From contig CAJYJO010000013.1 of NCBI GenBank assembly GCA_913774845.1, positions 210,441-274,440 of the forward strand: a DNA stretch of 64,000 nucleotides. Reading direction: 5' to 3'. A program made the translations under genes and the position numbers. Below are positions 26,575-37,605 of the stretch, piece after piece. The notes under the pieces were generated by a model. That model saw nothing but the letters and a program-made list of their open reading frames with translations, was not told the DNA's origin and ran no database searches. The DNA comes from an uncultured Microbacterium sp. (GTDB lineage: Bacteria > Actinomycetota > Actinomycetes > Actinomycetales > Microbacteriaceae). Position 1 is the first letter of the stretch; each line of letters opens with the position of its first letter.

Positions 26575-27680
26575 CGAACGACGAGTCCTCGACGACCGTC
26601 GGGGTCGTCGTGCCGCGTTCACGTCTGCGGTCGACGCTGTCGCGTCGCGCCGTGCGCGTGCGCGAATCCATCCCGGCGATCGCCCAGATCGTGGTGGCCG
26701 CCACCGCGGCGTACGCCTTCGCGCACGTCGTCCTGGGACATGCGGTGCCGTTGCTCGCGGCCACGGTCACGGTGTCGAGTCTCGGGCTGGTCCGCGACGC
26801 CCGCCCGTGGCGCGTCGCCGAGACGGTCATGGGGATGCTCGTCGGCATCCTGATCGCCGAGGTCGTGCTCGTCACCGCCGGCAGCGGCTGGTGGCAGATC
26901 GCGGTGGCGATGACGGTGACGCTCCTGGTCGCGCGGTTCCTCTCCCCGCAACCGGGCTTCGCCCTCGCGGCGGTGGTGCAGTCGCTCATCGCCCTGGTGG
27001 TGGTCACGGGCGCTCCGTTCCTGCGCCTCGCCGACGGTGCGATCGGCGGTGTGGCGGCCCTTATCGTCACCGCGCTCATCCCGCGGACGCTGCGCCGCAC
27101 CGAGCTGCGCGACGCCGACGAACTCTTCGACGCGTTCGATGTCGCCGTCGAGACGATCGTGCGTGCGCTGCGGCGCGGGGACCGGGCGCGCGCCGAGCGC
27201 GGGCTCGAGCGGGCCCGCTCGCTGCAGACCTATGTCGACGCGTGGAGCGGCTCTCTCGAGTCCGGTCGGGAGGTGGCGCGCATCTCTCCGTTCCTGCGTC
27301 GGCAGCGCAGCGAACTGCAGCGGCACGAGCGCGTCCGCGCGGCTCTCGACCTCGCCACCCGCAACCTCCGCGTGGTGGCCAGACGTGCGGCGTATCTCTG
27401 CGCCGACGGCGAGAGCCGTCCCGTTCCGGCCGATCTGCTGGCCGAGCTGTCCCGAGGTGCGCAGCTGGTCCGCGACGGTCTCGACGACATCTCTCTCGAA
27501 CCCGTGGCGCGGGATACCCTCGCCGCCATCACCCGCCGCCTCGACCCGGCGGCGATCCTGCCCGACGGCGGGGTCGGCGAGCTCAACCTCGTCGCCGCGC
27601 TGCGCCCGCTCGCGGTCGATCTCCTGGTCGCCGCGGGGATGCCGTCGGCCGACGCGCGCGCCCTGCTCCCACGCATCTGA
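26571..27680 (+). CDS. FUSC-family (aromatic acid exporter-like) membrane protein
   Basis: 369 residues. Six hydrophobic helices between about 35 and 175 are followed by a long cytoplasmic helical domain. This is the layout of the FUSC/DUF939 family, related to aromatic acid exporters. PWRVAETVMGMLVGILIAEV is a typical block. Last gene of the 24.4-27.7 kb plus-strand set. Substrate unknown. Confidence 0.78.
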   Translation: MTNDESSTTVGVVVPRSRLRSTLSRRAVRVRESIPAIAQIVVAATAAYAFAHVVLGHAVPLLAATVTVSSLGLVRDARPWRVAETVMGMLVGILIAEVVLVTAGSGWWQIAVAMTVTLLVARFLSPQPGFALAAVVQSLIALVVVTGAPFLRLADGAIGGVAALIVTALIPRTLRRTELRDADELFDAFDVAVETIVRALRRGDRARAERGLERARSLQTYVDAWSGSLESGREVARISPFLRRQRSELQRHERVRAALDLATRNLRVVARRAAYLCADGESRPVPADLLAELSRGAQLVRDGLDDISLEPVARDTLAAITRRLDPAAILPDGGVGELNLVAALRPLAVDLLVAAGMPSADARALLPRI

Positions 27681-27752
27681 CCGGACGCGGGGCGTGCGTC
27701 GCGTCCGAGCCGGCCCGATCTCCGGCCCGGCGGGCGGGTTCCCCGTTCTCGT

Positions 27753-28541
27753 CTAGGCCGGCGCGACCGCGTCCCAGGCCACGCCGACCTCCCCGAGTCG
27801 CCAGCGCTCGCGCCGGACGAGCGGCCACCCGGCGTCATCCAGGGCCTGCATCGCCGTACGCCAGCGGTGCACCGCACCGAAGGGCGCGAGGGCCGCCGCC
27901 CGCGTCCATTCCCGGTCCAGGGATGCCAGGAACGCGTGCACCCGCTCGCCCTCGACGTTGCGATGGATCAGGGCCTTCGGCAGACGCTCGGCGGCGATCG
28001 CGGGGGAGTCGAGCTCGGCCAGTCGGAGCGAGACGGTCAGGCTGAGCGCGACGGCATCCGCCCCCACCTCCACCCAGGTGGCGACCCGTCCGATCTCGTC
28101 GCAGGTGCCCTCGACCAGGATGCCGCCGGGCTGCAGGCGGTCGCACATCTGGGCCCACGCGCCGGCGACGTCCTCTTCGTCGTACTGTCGCAGCACGTTC
28201 ATCGCGCGGATGACGGCGGGGCGTCGCCCACCGGGGACCGGTACCTCGAAGCCGCCGCGCGCGAAGGACACCCCCGCCACGCCCGCGGCCTGCTCGCCCG
28301 CCCGCGCGACGCGGTCGGGATCGATCTCGAGGCCGAGGACCTCGGCATCCGGTCTCTGCCGTCGCAGCCGAGACAGCAGCTCGAGGGGCGTGACCGCGCT
28401 CGCCCCGAAACCGAGGTCGACCACGAGGGGGTCGTCGGTGCGCCGGAGCACCGGATGCCGAGCGATCCAGCGGTCGATCCGGCGCAAACGGTTCACCCCG
28501 GTCGTGCCGCGCGTGGGGCGGCCGACGGGGGAGGAGCTCAC
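27753..28541 (-). CDS. class I SAM-dependent methyltransferase-like protein
   Basis: 262 residues. Motif I is VVDLGFGASAVTPLELL, followed by an acidic loop in VLGLEIDPDRV, so the Rossmann SAM-binding half is clear. Substrate part not recognised. The GTG start has CATCAT 6 nt upstream, a possible -10. It is divergent from gpmA. Confidence 0.75.
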   Translation of the reverse strand: MSSSPVGRPTRGTTGVNRLRRIDRWIARHPVLRRTDDPLVVDLGFGASAVTPLELLSRLRRQRPDAEVLGLEIDPDRVARAGEQAAGVAGVSFARGGFEVPVPGGRRPAVIRAMNVLRQYDEEDVAGAWAQMCDRLQPGGILVEGTCDEIGRVATWVEVGADAVALSLTVSLRLAELDSPAIAAERLPKALIHRNVEGERVHAFLASLDREWTRAAALAPFGAVHRWRTAMQALDDAGWPLVRRERWRLGEVGVAWDAVAPA

Positions 28542-28588
28542 CCCGACATGATGCCAGGTGCGGCTCGGGCGGGCGGTCGCCGCCTCGA

Positions 28589-28594
28589 TAGCAT
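28589..28594 (+). promoter_or_regulatory. -10 hexamer TAGCAT, leaderless start of gpmA
   Basis: TAGCAT lies 6 nt before the ATG at 28601. Confidence 0.5.
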
Positions 28595-28600
28595 GGAGTC

Positions 28601-29347
28601 ATGCCTCACACGCTGATCCTCCTCCGCCACGGGCAGAGCGAGTGGAACAAGACCAACCAGTTCACCGGCTGGGTCGACGTGCGACTCACCGACCAGGGCA
28701 AGGCGGAGGCGAAGCGCGGCGGCGAGCTGCTCGCCGAGTCCGGCGTGCTCCCCGATGTGCTGCACACCTCGGTGCTCAGCCGTGCGATCCAGACCGCGAA
28801 CATCGCGCTCGACGCGGCCGACCGCCTGTGGATCCCCGTCAAGCGCTCGTGGCGCCTCAACGAGCGCCACTACGGCGCCCTGCAGGGCAAGGACAAGGCG
28901 CAGACCCTCGAGGAGTTCGGCAACGAGCAGTTCATGCTGTGGCGCCGCTCGTTCGACGTTCCGCCGCCGCCGCTGCCCGCCGACGACGAGTTCAGCCAGG
29001 TCGGCGACCCGCGCTACGCGGGCATCGACGGCGAGGTGCCCGACACCGAGTCGCTCGCCATCGTCATCGACCGCATGCTGCCGTACTGGCACAGCGACAT
29101 CGTCCCCGACCTGCAGGCCGGCAAGACGGTGCTGGTCACCGCGCACGGCAACTCGCTGCGGGGCCTCGTGAAGCACCTCGAGGGCATCAGCGACGCCGAC
29201 ATCGCGGAGCTCAACATCCCCACCGGCATCCCGCTGGTGTACCGCCTCGACGACGAGCTCAAGCCGCTCGGTCCGGGCGAGTACCTCGATCCCGAGGCCG
29301 CCGCCGCCGGAGCCGCGGCCGTGGCCGCTCAGGGCAACAAGCACTGA
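28601..29347 (+). CDS. gpmA: 2,3-bisphosphoglycerate-dependent phosphoglycerate mutase
   Basis: 248 residues, the usual length. [19 protein letters not shown] carries the catalytic His, and [17 protein letters not shown] and [19 protein letters not shown] complete the active site. It interconverts 3- and 2-phosphoglycerate in glycolysis. It is convergent with phoU across a bidirectional terminator; in mycobacteria gpm also lies beside senX3-regX3. Confidence 0.97.
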   Translation: MPHTLILLRHGQSEWNKTNQFTGWVDVRLTDQGKAEAKRGGELLAESGVLPDVLHTSVLSRAIQTANIALDAADRLWIPVKRSWRLNERHYGALQGKDKAQTLEEFGNEQFMLWRRSFDVPPPPLPADDEFSQVGDPRYAGIDGEVPDTESLAIVIDRMLPYWHSDIVPDLQAGKTVLVTAHGNSLRGLVKHLEGISDADIAELNIPTGIPLVYRLDDELKPLGPGEYLDPEAAAAGAAAVAAQGNKH

Positions 29348-29357
29348 CACCGCGACG

Positions 29358-29397
29358 AGAAGAGGGGTGGTTGCCGATCGGCATCCACCCCTCTTCT
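29358..29397. terminator. bidirectional terminator between gpmA and phoU
   Basis: 13-bp perfect inverted repeat (AGAAGAGGGGTGG and complement) enclosing a second small GCC-GATC-GGC stem. Confidence 0.8.
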
Positions 29398-29408
29398 GCG
29401 CGGTGCGG

Positions 29409-30092
29409 TCAGATGACCGGGCTGGGTTCGTGCGCGGCCTCGTCGTCGGCGCCGGCCCAGTCGCCGGTGGCGAGGTACATGACCTTCTTGGCCACCGAGA
29501 CGGCGTGGTCGGCGAAGCGCTCGTGGTAGCGGCTGGCCAGGGTGGCGTCGACGGTCGCGGTGGCCTCGCCCTTCCAGGAGTCGCCGAGGACCTTCTCGAA
29601 CACGCTGATGTGCAGCTCGTCGATGTCGTCGTCGGCGTCGCGGATCGACTCGGCGATGCGCAGGTCCTGCGTACGCAGCAGCTCGGCGAGGCGGCGGGCC
29701 ACCTCGACGTCGAGTTCGCCCATGCGGGTGAACGTGGTCTTCAGCCCCTTGGGGATGGCGCGCTCGGGGAAGCGTGACCGGGCGAGCTGCGCGATGTGCT
29801 CGGCCATGTCGCCCATGCGCTCGAGCGAGGCGCTGACACGCAGGGCGGTGACGACGATGCGCAGGTCGCGTGCGACGGGCTGCTGGCGGGCGAGGATCTC
29901 GATCGCGAGCTCGTCGAGCTCGACGGCTTTCTCGTCGATGATGGCGTCGGCTTCGATGACCTCTTCGGCCAGGGCGACGTCGCTCGTCCCGAAGGCGCGC
30001 GTCGCGCGGTCGATGGCGACGGTCACGAGGTCGGCGATCTCGACCAGTCGGCTCTGAACGTCCTCGAGGGACTGGTGGAATACTTCGCGCAT
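29409..30092 (-). CDS. phoU: phosphate signalling protein PhoU
   Basis: 227 residues from an ATG with AGGAAGG 8 nt upstream. Two PhoU repeats of three helices each; MREVFHQSLEDVQSRLVEIA and RYHERFADHAVSVAKKVMYLATGD are family segments. PhoU links the Pst transporter to the sensor kinase and keeps phosphate genes off when phosphate is plentiful. It is divergent from senX3 over a region with a PHO box. Confidence 0.96.
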   Translation of the reverse strand: MREVFHQSLEDVQSRLVEIADLVTVAIDRATRAFGTSDVALAEEVIEADAIIDEKAVELDELAIEILARQQPVARDLRIVVTALRVSASLERMGDMAEHIAQLARSRFPERAIPKGLKTTFTRMGELDVEVARRLAELLRTQDLRIAESIRDADDDIDELHISVFEKVLGDSWKGEATATVDATLASRYHERFADHAVSVAKKVMYLATGDWAGADDEAAHEPSPVI

Positions 30093-30219
30093 GGCGGGTA
30101 CCTTCCTCGTCGGCGGCACGGCACATAGGTGTCCCGCAACCCTCCGGGATTCTTCCCAGCGAAGGTTAACGAGTGGTGCTGTGACAGTGAATAGTAGCCG
30201 CTGCTGCCGCTCTCCCGGG

Positions 30220-30237
30220 GGTGAACGGCCGGTGACG
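30220..30237. promoter_or_regulatory. PHO box between phoU and senX3
   Basis: GGTGAAC (30220-30226) and GGTGACG (30231-30237) repeat at 11-bp spacing, the same design as the pstS box. This suggests the two-component system regulates itself and phoU. Confidence 0.7.
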
Positions 30238-30264
30238 CCCGAGGGGCGCCCCTACGCTGGAGGC

Positions 30265-31479
30265 ATGGAACAACCGCAGCTCGTGCTGCTCGCGCTCCTC
30301 GCAGGCATCCTGGTCGGAGCGGCGGTGGTCGGCCTCGTGGTCGCCGCCCTGCGCGCTCGCGACCGCTCTCTGGCTCAGACCTCCGCGGAGGTGCCGGAGG
30401 GTGTGGAGGCCATGCTCGGGGCGATGGACGACCCCGCCTTCGTGTGCGACACCTCCTCGACGGTGCTGGCGCTCTCGCCGGCCGCCGAGGTGTTCGGCGT
30501 CCAGACCGGGGAAGTCATCGCCAGCGAGGAGCTCAAGCGCGTGGCCCGCGTGGCGCGCGACACCGGGGCCGGCATCGCCGAGAACCTGCGCCTGCGCCGG
30601 GGAGCCGCTCCCGCCGAGCCGCGCCTCGTGGCCGTGCGCGCGACGCCCATCTCGGTCCGCCTGACGCTCCTCGTCCTGCGCGACATCACCGAGCATGAGC
30701 GGGTGGAGGAGATGCGGCGCGACTTCGTGGCGAACACCAGTCACGAGCTGAAGACGCCGGTAGGCGCGGTGAGCCTGCTCGCCGAGGCGATCGAGTCCGC
30801 CGCCGACGACCCCGCCCAGGTCCGCCACTTCTCCACCCGGCTGCAGGCCGAGGTGACGCGGTTGGCGGCCCTCGTCAATCGCATCCTGAGTCTGTCGCGT
30901 CTGCAGGCCTCCGACGAACTGCGCGACGTGCGCGACGTCTCGATCGACGAGGTGGTCGCGGCGGCCGTCGAAGGATACGCCGTCCAGGCCGACGCGGCGC
31001 AGGTCACCGTCGTCCGCGGCGGCACGAAGGGCTTGTGGGTGCGCGGGGAGCCCCAGATCCTCACCGAGGCCGTCGGCAACCTCGTGGCCAACGCCATCGC
31101 CTACTCGCCGGAGGGATCGAAGGTCGGCGTCGGGGTCAAGCTCGACGACACCGTGGTCGAGATCGCGGTGACCGACCGCGGCATCGGCATCCCCGAGGGC
31201 GACCAGCACCGTGTCTTCGAGCGCTTCTACCGCGCCGATCAAGCGCGTTCCCGGCGGACCGGCGGCACGGGCCTGGGACTGTCGATCGTCAAGCACGCCG
31301 TGCAGCGCCACGGCGGCGAGGTGCGGCTGTGGTCGCGTCCCGATCGCGGCTCGACCTTCACCATCCGCCTGCCGATGTCGGAGGCTCCCGATCTCGAGAG
31401 CGTCCGCCCCAAACCCCGCCGCAAGGGCCGTAAGGGCTCTGCGACGACCCCCGTACCCGCGAAGGGAGACACCGCATGA
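30265..31479 (+). CDS. senX3: sensor histidine kinase SenX3/PhoR-like
   Basis: 404 residues. One visible N-terminal helix (about 5-28), a PAS-like cytoplasmic sensor region (about 45-150), the phospho-His in NTSHELKTPVGAVSLLAEAIE, N-box NLVANAIAYSPEGSKV, G1 DRGIGIPEGDQHRVFERFYR and G2 GGTGLGLSIVKHAVQRHGGEV. It phosphorylates RegX3 under phosphate limitation. The C-terminus is Lys/Arg-rich. TACGCT lies 6 nt and a GGAGG-like box 1 nt before the ATG. Confidence 0.93.
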   Translation: MEQPQLVLLALLAGILVGAAVVGLVVAALRARDRSLAQTSAEVPEGVEAMLGAMDDPAFVCDTSSTVLALSPAAEVFGVQTGEVIASEELKRVARVARDTGAGIAENLRLRRGAAPAEPRLVAVRATPISVRLTLLVLRDITEHERVEEMRRDFVANTSHELKTPVGAVSLLAEAIESAADDPAQVRHFSTRLQAEVTRLAALVNRILSLSRLQASDELRDVRDVSIDEVVAAAVEGYAVQADAAQVTVVRGGTKGLWVRGEPQILTEAVGNLVANAIAYSPEGSKVGVGVKLDDTVVEIAVTDRGIGIPEGDQHRVFERFYRADQARSRRTGGTGLGLSIVKHAVQRHGGEVRLWSRPDRGSTFTIRLPMSEAPDLESVRPKPRRKGRKGSATTPVPAKGDTA

Positions 31480-32159
31480 CCCGCGTTCTGATCGTCGAGG
31501 ACGAGCCCGATCTGGCCGACCCGCTGGCCTACCTGCTGCGCCGGGAGGGCTACGAGGTCGAGATCGCCGAAGACGGCGCCCTCGCCCTGACCGCCTTCCG
31601 CGAGCGCGGTGCGGACATCCTCCTGCTCGACCTCATGCTGCCCGGGATGCCCGGCACGGAGGTGTGCCGTCAGCTGCGTCTGACATCGCAGGTCCCGATC
31701 ATCATGCTGACCGCCAAGGACTCCGAGGTCGACATCGTCGTGGGCCTCGAGCTCGGCGCCGACGACTACGTGACGAAGCCCTACTCGACGCGCGAGCTGC
31801 TCGCCCGGATGCGCGCGGTGCTGCGCCGGCGCACCCCGGAGGACGGCGATCTCGACGAGCGCATCCTCTCGGGCGGGCGGGTCGTCCTCGACATCGACCG
31901 TCACACGGTCGCCGTCGACGGAGCGGAGATCGGCATCCCCCTCAAGGAGTTCGAGCTGCTCGAGGTGCTGATGCGCAACGCCGGTCGCGTGCTGACGCGC
32001 GGCCAGCTCATCGACCGGGTGTGGGGGACCGACTACTTCGGCGACACCAAGACGCTGGACGTCCACATCAAACGCATCCGCTCTCGCATCGAGCAGAACC
32101 CGAGCGAGCCGAGCATGCTGGTCACCGTGCGGGGACTCGGCTACCGCTTCGAGGCCTGA
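31476..32159 (+). CDS. regX3: response regulator RegX3/PhoP-like
   Basis: 227 residues with an ATGA overlap to the kinase. Receiver domain: acidic pair EDEPDLADPL, phospho-Asp in LLLDLMLPGMPG, Lys in DDYVTKPYSTREL. A C-terminal OmpR-type winged helix follows, with TKTLDVHIKRIRSRIEQNP and VRGLGYRFEA. It should bind the PHO boxes found before pstS and phoU/senX3. Confidence 0.95.
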   Translation: MTRVLIVEDEPDLADPLAYLLRREGYEVEIAEDGALALTAFRERGADILLLDLMLPGMPGTEVCRQLRLTSQVPIIMLTAKDSEVDIVVGLELGADDYVTKPYSTRELLARMRAVLRRRTPEDGDLDERILSGGRVVLDIDRHTVAVDGAEIGIPLKEFELLEVLMRNAGRVLTRGQLIDRVWGTDYFGDTKTLDVHIKRIRSRIEQNPSEPSMLVTVRGLGYRFEA

Positions 32160-32170
32160 GGCCGCTGGGA

Positions 32171-32211
32171 ACGACGAAGGCGCCGACGATCATCGTCGGC
32201 GCCTTCGTCGT
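32171..32211. terminator. bidirectional terminator after regX3
   Basis: 20-bp perfect inverted repeat around a 1-nt centre, starting ACGACGAAGG, between the convergent regX3 and lipoprotein genes. Confidence 0.85.
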
Positions 32212-32218
32212 ATGCGCG

Positions 32219-32779
32219 TCAGCCCGCGGGCGTCGCGGTGGGGCTCGGGGTCGCGACGGGCGTCGGGGTCGAGGTGATCGTCACCGTCGCCTCGGGCGTG
32301 GGCGCGAGGGGAGCGAGGTACTCGAGGGCGCCGTCGAGGACGGGCACCTGCATGAGGGAGCCCTCGCCGTCGCCGGACTGGAAGTACACGGGGACGGTGC
32401 TGCCGGGAACGGCGTCGATGTCGGACAGGCGCAGCGGCTCGATGTCGTTGGCCAGGTCGCCGAGGCTGAGGGTGCGGTTGGCCGGCACGTTGACCGTCTC
32501 GCGGACGGCCGAGGAGCCCTCGCCGACCTCGATGTTCAGCGTCAGCTGCTCGGTGGTGTCGTTGACGATCGCGGCCACGAAGTTGCCGGTCGTGCCGTCG
32601 TCGTTGGCGACGATGAGGGCGTTGCGCACCGAGAGCGGGCCGGCCGAGGCGGGAACGTTCACGCCGTCGGAGGCCGAGTAGTCGATGGTCGTCGCCTGGG
32701 GAGCGATGAGGTTGCACCCCGTCGTGCCCAACAGCACAGCGGCACCCAGGGCGACGGACGCGATCAGGCGCGTTTTCAC
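32219..32779 (-). CDS. lipoprotein in the LpqE position
   Basis: 186 residues from a GTG with GGAGG 5 nt upstream. The lipoprotein signal ends at GTTGC, followed by a beta-rich domain of about 125 residues and a Thr/Pro-rich tail of about 30 residues, probably a wall-spanning spacer at the C-terminus. Divergent from carD, as lpqE is in M. tuberculosis, so it may be the LpqE counterpart. Role unknown. Confidence 0.82.
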   Translation of the reverse strand: MKTRLIASVALGAAVLLGTTGCNLIAPQATTIDYSASDGVNVPASAGPLSVRNALIVANDDGTTGNFVAAIVNDTTEQLTLNIEVGEGSSAVRETVNVPANRTLSLGDLANDIEPLRLSDIDAVPGSTVPVYFQSGDGEGSLMQVPVLDGALEYLAPLAPTPEATVTITSTPTPVATPSPTATPAG

Positions 32780-32939
32780 GGATCCTCCAAGATCGACGGA
32801 CGGCATTCCCTCCTCATCCTACGGGGTGCGTCACCGCCTTCTGGCGCGCCCTCGCGCGCGAGAGGGCGTCGGGAGAGGGCGGAACCTTAGCGCATGCGGG
32901 CCTGTGGTATCCTGGATGTTGCCGAAAGGACATAACTCC

Positions 32940-33422
32940 ATGCTTTTTGAGGTTGGCGAGACCGTCGTTTACCCGCACCATGGCGCGGCCACGATCATCG
33001 AGGTCAAAGAACGCGTTATCAAGGGCGAGACGAAGAAGTACCTGAAGCTCAACGTCACCCAGGGAGACCTCGTCATCGAGGTCCCGGCTGACAACGTCGA
33101 CCTCGTCGGCGTTCGCGACGTGATCGGCAAAGAGGGTCTCGACCGCGTGTTCGAGGTGCTGCGCGCACCGTTCACCGAGGAGCCGACCAACTGGTCGCGC
33201 CGCTACAAGGCGAATCTCGAGAAGCTCGCCTCGGGCGACGTGATCAAGGTCAGCGAGGTCGTCCGCGACCTGTGGCGCCGCGATCAGGACCGTGGCCTGT
33301 CCGCGGGCGAGAAGCGCATGCTGGCCAAGGCCCGTCAGATCCTGGTGTCGGAGCTCGCTCTGGCCGAGAAGACCGACGAAGACCGCGCGAGCGTCGTGCT
33401 CGACGAGGTCCTCGCGTCCTGA
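32940..33422 (+). CDS. carD: RNA polymerase-binding transcription factor CarD
   Basis: 160 residues. The N-terminal RNAP-interaction domain ([21 protein letters not shown]) and the C-terminal helical DNA-binding domain with the conserved Trp region ([19 protein letters not shown]) match CarD exactly. It stabilises open promoter complexes, especially at rRNA promoters. GAAAGGA lies 9 nt before the ATG, and TATCCT at 32908-32913 is a likely -10, giving a short leader. Confidence 0.97.
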   Translation: MLFEVGETVVYPHHGAATIIEVKERVIKGETKKYLKLNVTQGDLVIEVPADNVDLVGVRDVIGKEGLDRVFEVLRAPFTEEPTNWSRRYKANLEKLASGDVIKVSEVVRDLWRRDQDRGLSAGEKRMLAKARQILVSELALAEKTDEDRASVVLDEVLAS

Positions 33423-33456
33423 TCCCGCTCGGCGCGTCGCCGCTTCGGCGGCGCGC

Positions 33457-33462
33457 TAGCGT
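33457..33462 (+). promoter_or_regulatory. -10 hexamer TAGCGT, leaderless start of ispDF
   Basis: TAGCGT lies 6 nt before the GTG at 33469. Confidence 0.5.
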
Positions 33463-33468
33463 GAACGG

Positions 33469-34671
33469 GTGACTCTCACCCCCGTCCCGCGTCTCGCGGT
33501 CATCGTCGTCGCCGCCGGCTCCGGCACCCGCTTGAAGGGTGGCGCGCCGAAGGCGTTCGTCGGCATCGACGACCGGTCGATCCTGCACCACGCGTTGCGC
33601 GGGGTCTTCGCCGCGGCGAGCGCGCAGGTGGTCGTCGTCGTGCCCGAAGGGTACGAGGGCGAGGCGCTCACCGATGCGAGGGATGCCGCGGGCGACCGCG
33701 CCGATCTCGTCACCGTCGTGGTCGGCGGAGCGACCCGGCAGGAGTCCGTGGCCGCGGGCCTGGGTGCGCTCTGGGGCGACGTCGAGACCGTGCTGGTGCA
33801 CGACGCGGCTCGAGCCCTGACCCCGCCCGCGGTGTTCGACCGGGTGGTCGCGGCCGTCGACGCGGGAGCCGCTGCCGTCATCCCCGTCCTGCCCGTCGTC
33901 GACACGATCAAGCGCGTCGACGACCGAGGACGCGTGATCGCCCCCGTCGATCGCTCGGAGCTCGCGGCTGCCCAAACCCCGCAGGGCTTCCGCCGCGCCG
34001 TCCTGGAGTCCGCCCTCGCGTCCGCCGGTGCCGACCACACCGACGACGCGGCCGTCGTCGCCGCGGCCGGGCATTCCGTGGTCACGGTCGAGGGCGACGC
34101 CGTGGCGTTCAAGATCACGACCGGCCCCGACCTCGACCGCGCTCGCGCTCTTCTCGCGACGGGCGCCACGGCATCCGTCGTCGCCCCGCCGACCCGCTCG
34201 GCACCGCGCGTGGGCATCGGCACCGACGTGCACGGCTTCGGGGGAGAGGGCACCCTGTGGCTCGCGGGCCTGGAATGGCCGGGCGAGCAGGCCCTGTCGG
34301 GCCACTCGGATGGAGACGCCGTCGCGCACGCGATCGTCGACGCGCTGCTGGCCGCGGCGGGTCTCGGCGACATCGGCACGCACTTCGGCACCGACCGCCC
34401 CGAGTTCGCGGGAGCGCACGCGGCCGCCTTCCTCGCGCACACCGTCGGGCTGCTGTCGGCGGCCGGGTGGCGCATCGGCAACGTGTCGGTGCAGGTGCAG
34501 GCGAACCGTCCGCGGTTCGCCTCGCGCCGCGTCGAAGCGGAGCAGGCCCTGTCCGCGGCCCTCGGCGGCGCCCCCGTCTCGGTGAGCGCGACCACCACCG
34601 ACGGTCTCGGCTTCACCGGCCGCACCGAGGGCGTCGCCGCCTTCGCGACGGCTCTCGTGCTGCCGGCCTAG
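33469..34671 (+). CDS. ispDF: bifunctional IspD-IspF enzyme of the MEP pathway
   Basis: 400 residues carrying two complete enzymes. Residues 1-235 are IspD (cytidylyltransferase; [20 protein letters not shown] and [12 protein letters not shown]). Residues about 243-400 are IspF ([14 protein letters not shown] with its metal ligands, [23 protein letters not shown]). The enzymes act at steps 3 and 5 of isoprenoid precursor synthesis. In mycobacteria the same neighbours are two separate genes. Convergent with the GNAT gene, overlapping by 4 bp. Confidence 0.95.
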   Translation: MTLTPVPRLAVIVVAAGSGTRLKGGAPKAFVGIDDRSILHHALRGVFAAASAQVVVVVPEGYEGEALTDARDAAGDRADLVTVVVGGATRQESVAAGLGALWGDVETVLVHDAARALTPPAVFDRVVAAVDAGAAAVIPVLPVVDTIKRVDDRGRVIAPVDRSELAAAQTPQGFRRAVLESALASAGADHTDDAAVVAAAGHSVVTVEGDAVAFKITTGPDLDRARALLATGATASVVAPPTRSAPRVGIGTDVHGFGGEGTLWLAGLEWPGEQALSGHSDGDAVAHAIVDALLAAAGLGDIGTHFGTDRPEFAGAHAAAFLAHTVGLLSAAGWRIGNVSVQVQANRPRFASRRVEAEQALSAALGGAPVSVSATTTDGLGFTGRTEGVAAFATALVLPA

Positions 34672-35129
34672 AGCTCGCGCGTCATGAACGTCGACAGCGG
34701 ATCGGGCGCGTAGGGCGCGAACGCCGGGCACTCCACGAACCCCTCGCTCGCGTACAGGCGTCGGGCCGGCACGAAGTCGTCGGTGCTGCCCGTCTCGAGC
34801 CACAGGCTCCGGATGCCGCGCTCCCGCGCATCGTCCATGATGTGCCGCAGCACGGCCCGGCCGATGCCCTGGCCGAGGAACTCCTGAACGACCCGCATCG
34901 ACTTCAGCTCGGCCCGATCGGCGTCGAGGTCCTTGCAGGCGCCGATGCCGGCGAGCTCGTCGTCGACCCAGGCCGACCACACGGTGATGCCGTCGGCGGT
35001 GAGCTGATCGACGTCGAGGGCGTGCACGCTCTCAGCGGGCGTGTTCTCGAGCAGGCCCGCGAGGTGGGCGGCGACGAGGGCGCGGGTGGCGTCTGCGGAG
35101 AGGTCGTCGGGGCGGATCAGAAGAGGCAC
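34668..35129 (-). CDS. GNAT-family N-acetyltransferase
   Basis: 153 residues. The acetyl-CoA loop is in [28 protein letters not shown], a Q/RxxGxG/A variant, followed by [13 protein letters not shown] near the C-terminus. The substrate is unknown. The GTG start has TAGGGT 6 nt upstream on the minus strand. Confidence 0.85.
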   Translation of the reverse strand: MPLLIRPDDLSADATRALVAAHLAGLLENTPAESVHALDVDQLTADGITVWSAWVDDELAGIGACKDLDADRAELKSMRVVQEFLGQGIGRAVLRHIMDDARERGIRSLWLETGSTDDFVPARRLYASEGFVECPAFAPYAPDPLSTFMTREL

Positions 35130-35135
35130 CCCCGC

Positions 35136-35141
35136 ACCCTA
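35136..35141 (-). promoter_or_regulatory. -10 hexamer TAGGGT, leaderless start of GNAT gene
   Basis: On the minus strand TAGGGT lies 6 nt before the GTG at 35129. Confidence 0.45.
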
Positions 35142-35185
35142 ACGACCCCATGTTTCACGCACGGGTCGCGTCGAAGACCGGCCGG

Positions 35186-35191
35186 TAGGCT
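35186..35191 (+). promoter_or_regulatory. -10 hexamer TAGGCT, leaderless start of cysS
   Basis: TAGGCT lies 6 nt before the GTG at 35198. Confidence 0.5.
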
Positions 35192-35197
35192 GGGGCG

Positions 35198-36590
<1,393 letters not shown>

Positions 36591-36598
<8 letters not shown>

Positions 36599-37586
36599 GC
36601 CTGGACGCCCGGGAGCACGCAACCCCGGCAAGAAGAAGGGCCCCCTCAAGGGCACCGGCGGACACTCCCGCAAGGCGCTCGAGGGTCGCGGCCCCACCCC
36701 GAAGGCGGAGGACCGCGCCTGGCACCCCGCCGGCAAGCGCAAGGCGGCCGAGGAGCGCTACGCCGCGGCCGGAGGCAAGGGACGGCCGGGTGTCCGCGCC
36801 GTCGGCAACCCGAACCGCAAGAGCCCGAAGGCCGCCGACGACACCGAGACCGTCACCGGGCGCAACTCGGTGCTCGAGGCGCTGCGCGCGAAGATCCCCG
36901 CCACGGCGATGTACATCGCCCAGCGCGTCGAGATGGACGACCGCGTCAAAGAGATGCTGTCGATCGCGACCAACCGCGGCATCCCCGTGCTCGAGGTGAC
37001 GCGCCCCGAGCTCGACCGCATGGCGGGCTTCGACGGCGTGCACCAGGGAGTGGCGCTCAAGGTGCCCCCGTACTCCTACGCGCACCCGCAGGACCTGCTC
37101 GAGAAGATCATCGACCGCGGCGAGGTTCCCCTCCTGGTCGCTCTCGACGGCGTCACCGACCCGCGCAACCTCGGGGCGATCATCCGCTCCACCGGAGCGT
37201 TCGGCGGTCAGGGCCTGATCATCCCGCAGCGTCGCTCGGCGAGCGTCAACTCCGCCGCGTGGAAGACCAGCGCCGGAGCCGCCGCCCGCATCCCCGTCGC
37301 CCTGGCGGCCAATCTCACCGCCACGCTCAAGGAGTTCAAGAAGCAGGGCGTGTTCGTGCTCGGCCTCGATGGCGACGGCGACGTGTCGCTTCCCGCGCTC
37401 GAGCTCGCCGATCGTCCCGTCGTGATCGTGGTGGGCTCCGAGGGCAAGGGCCTGTCGCGCCTGGTTACCGAGACGTGCGATCAGGTCGTGTCGATCCCCA
37501 TCTCCACCGCCACCGAGTCGCTCAACGCCGGCATCGCGGCATCCGTCGCCCTGTACCAGGTGTCGACGCTGCGCGGCGCCGTCTGA
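36591..37586 (+). CDS. rlmB: 23S rRNA (guanosine-2'-O-)-methyltransferase RlmB/TrmH type
   Basis: 331 residues. A basic, Gly/Lys-rich N-terminal extension (about 1-80) is followed by the substrate-binding domain ([18 protein letters not shown]) and a SPOUT knot with the three TrmH motifs ([54 protein letters not shown]). It methylates a ribose in 23S rRNA. The tight overlap with cysS is the same pairing seen in mycobacteria. Confidence 0.94.
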
Positions 37587-37605
37587 TCCACCGAGAGGAA
37601 CACCC

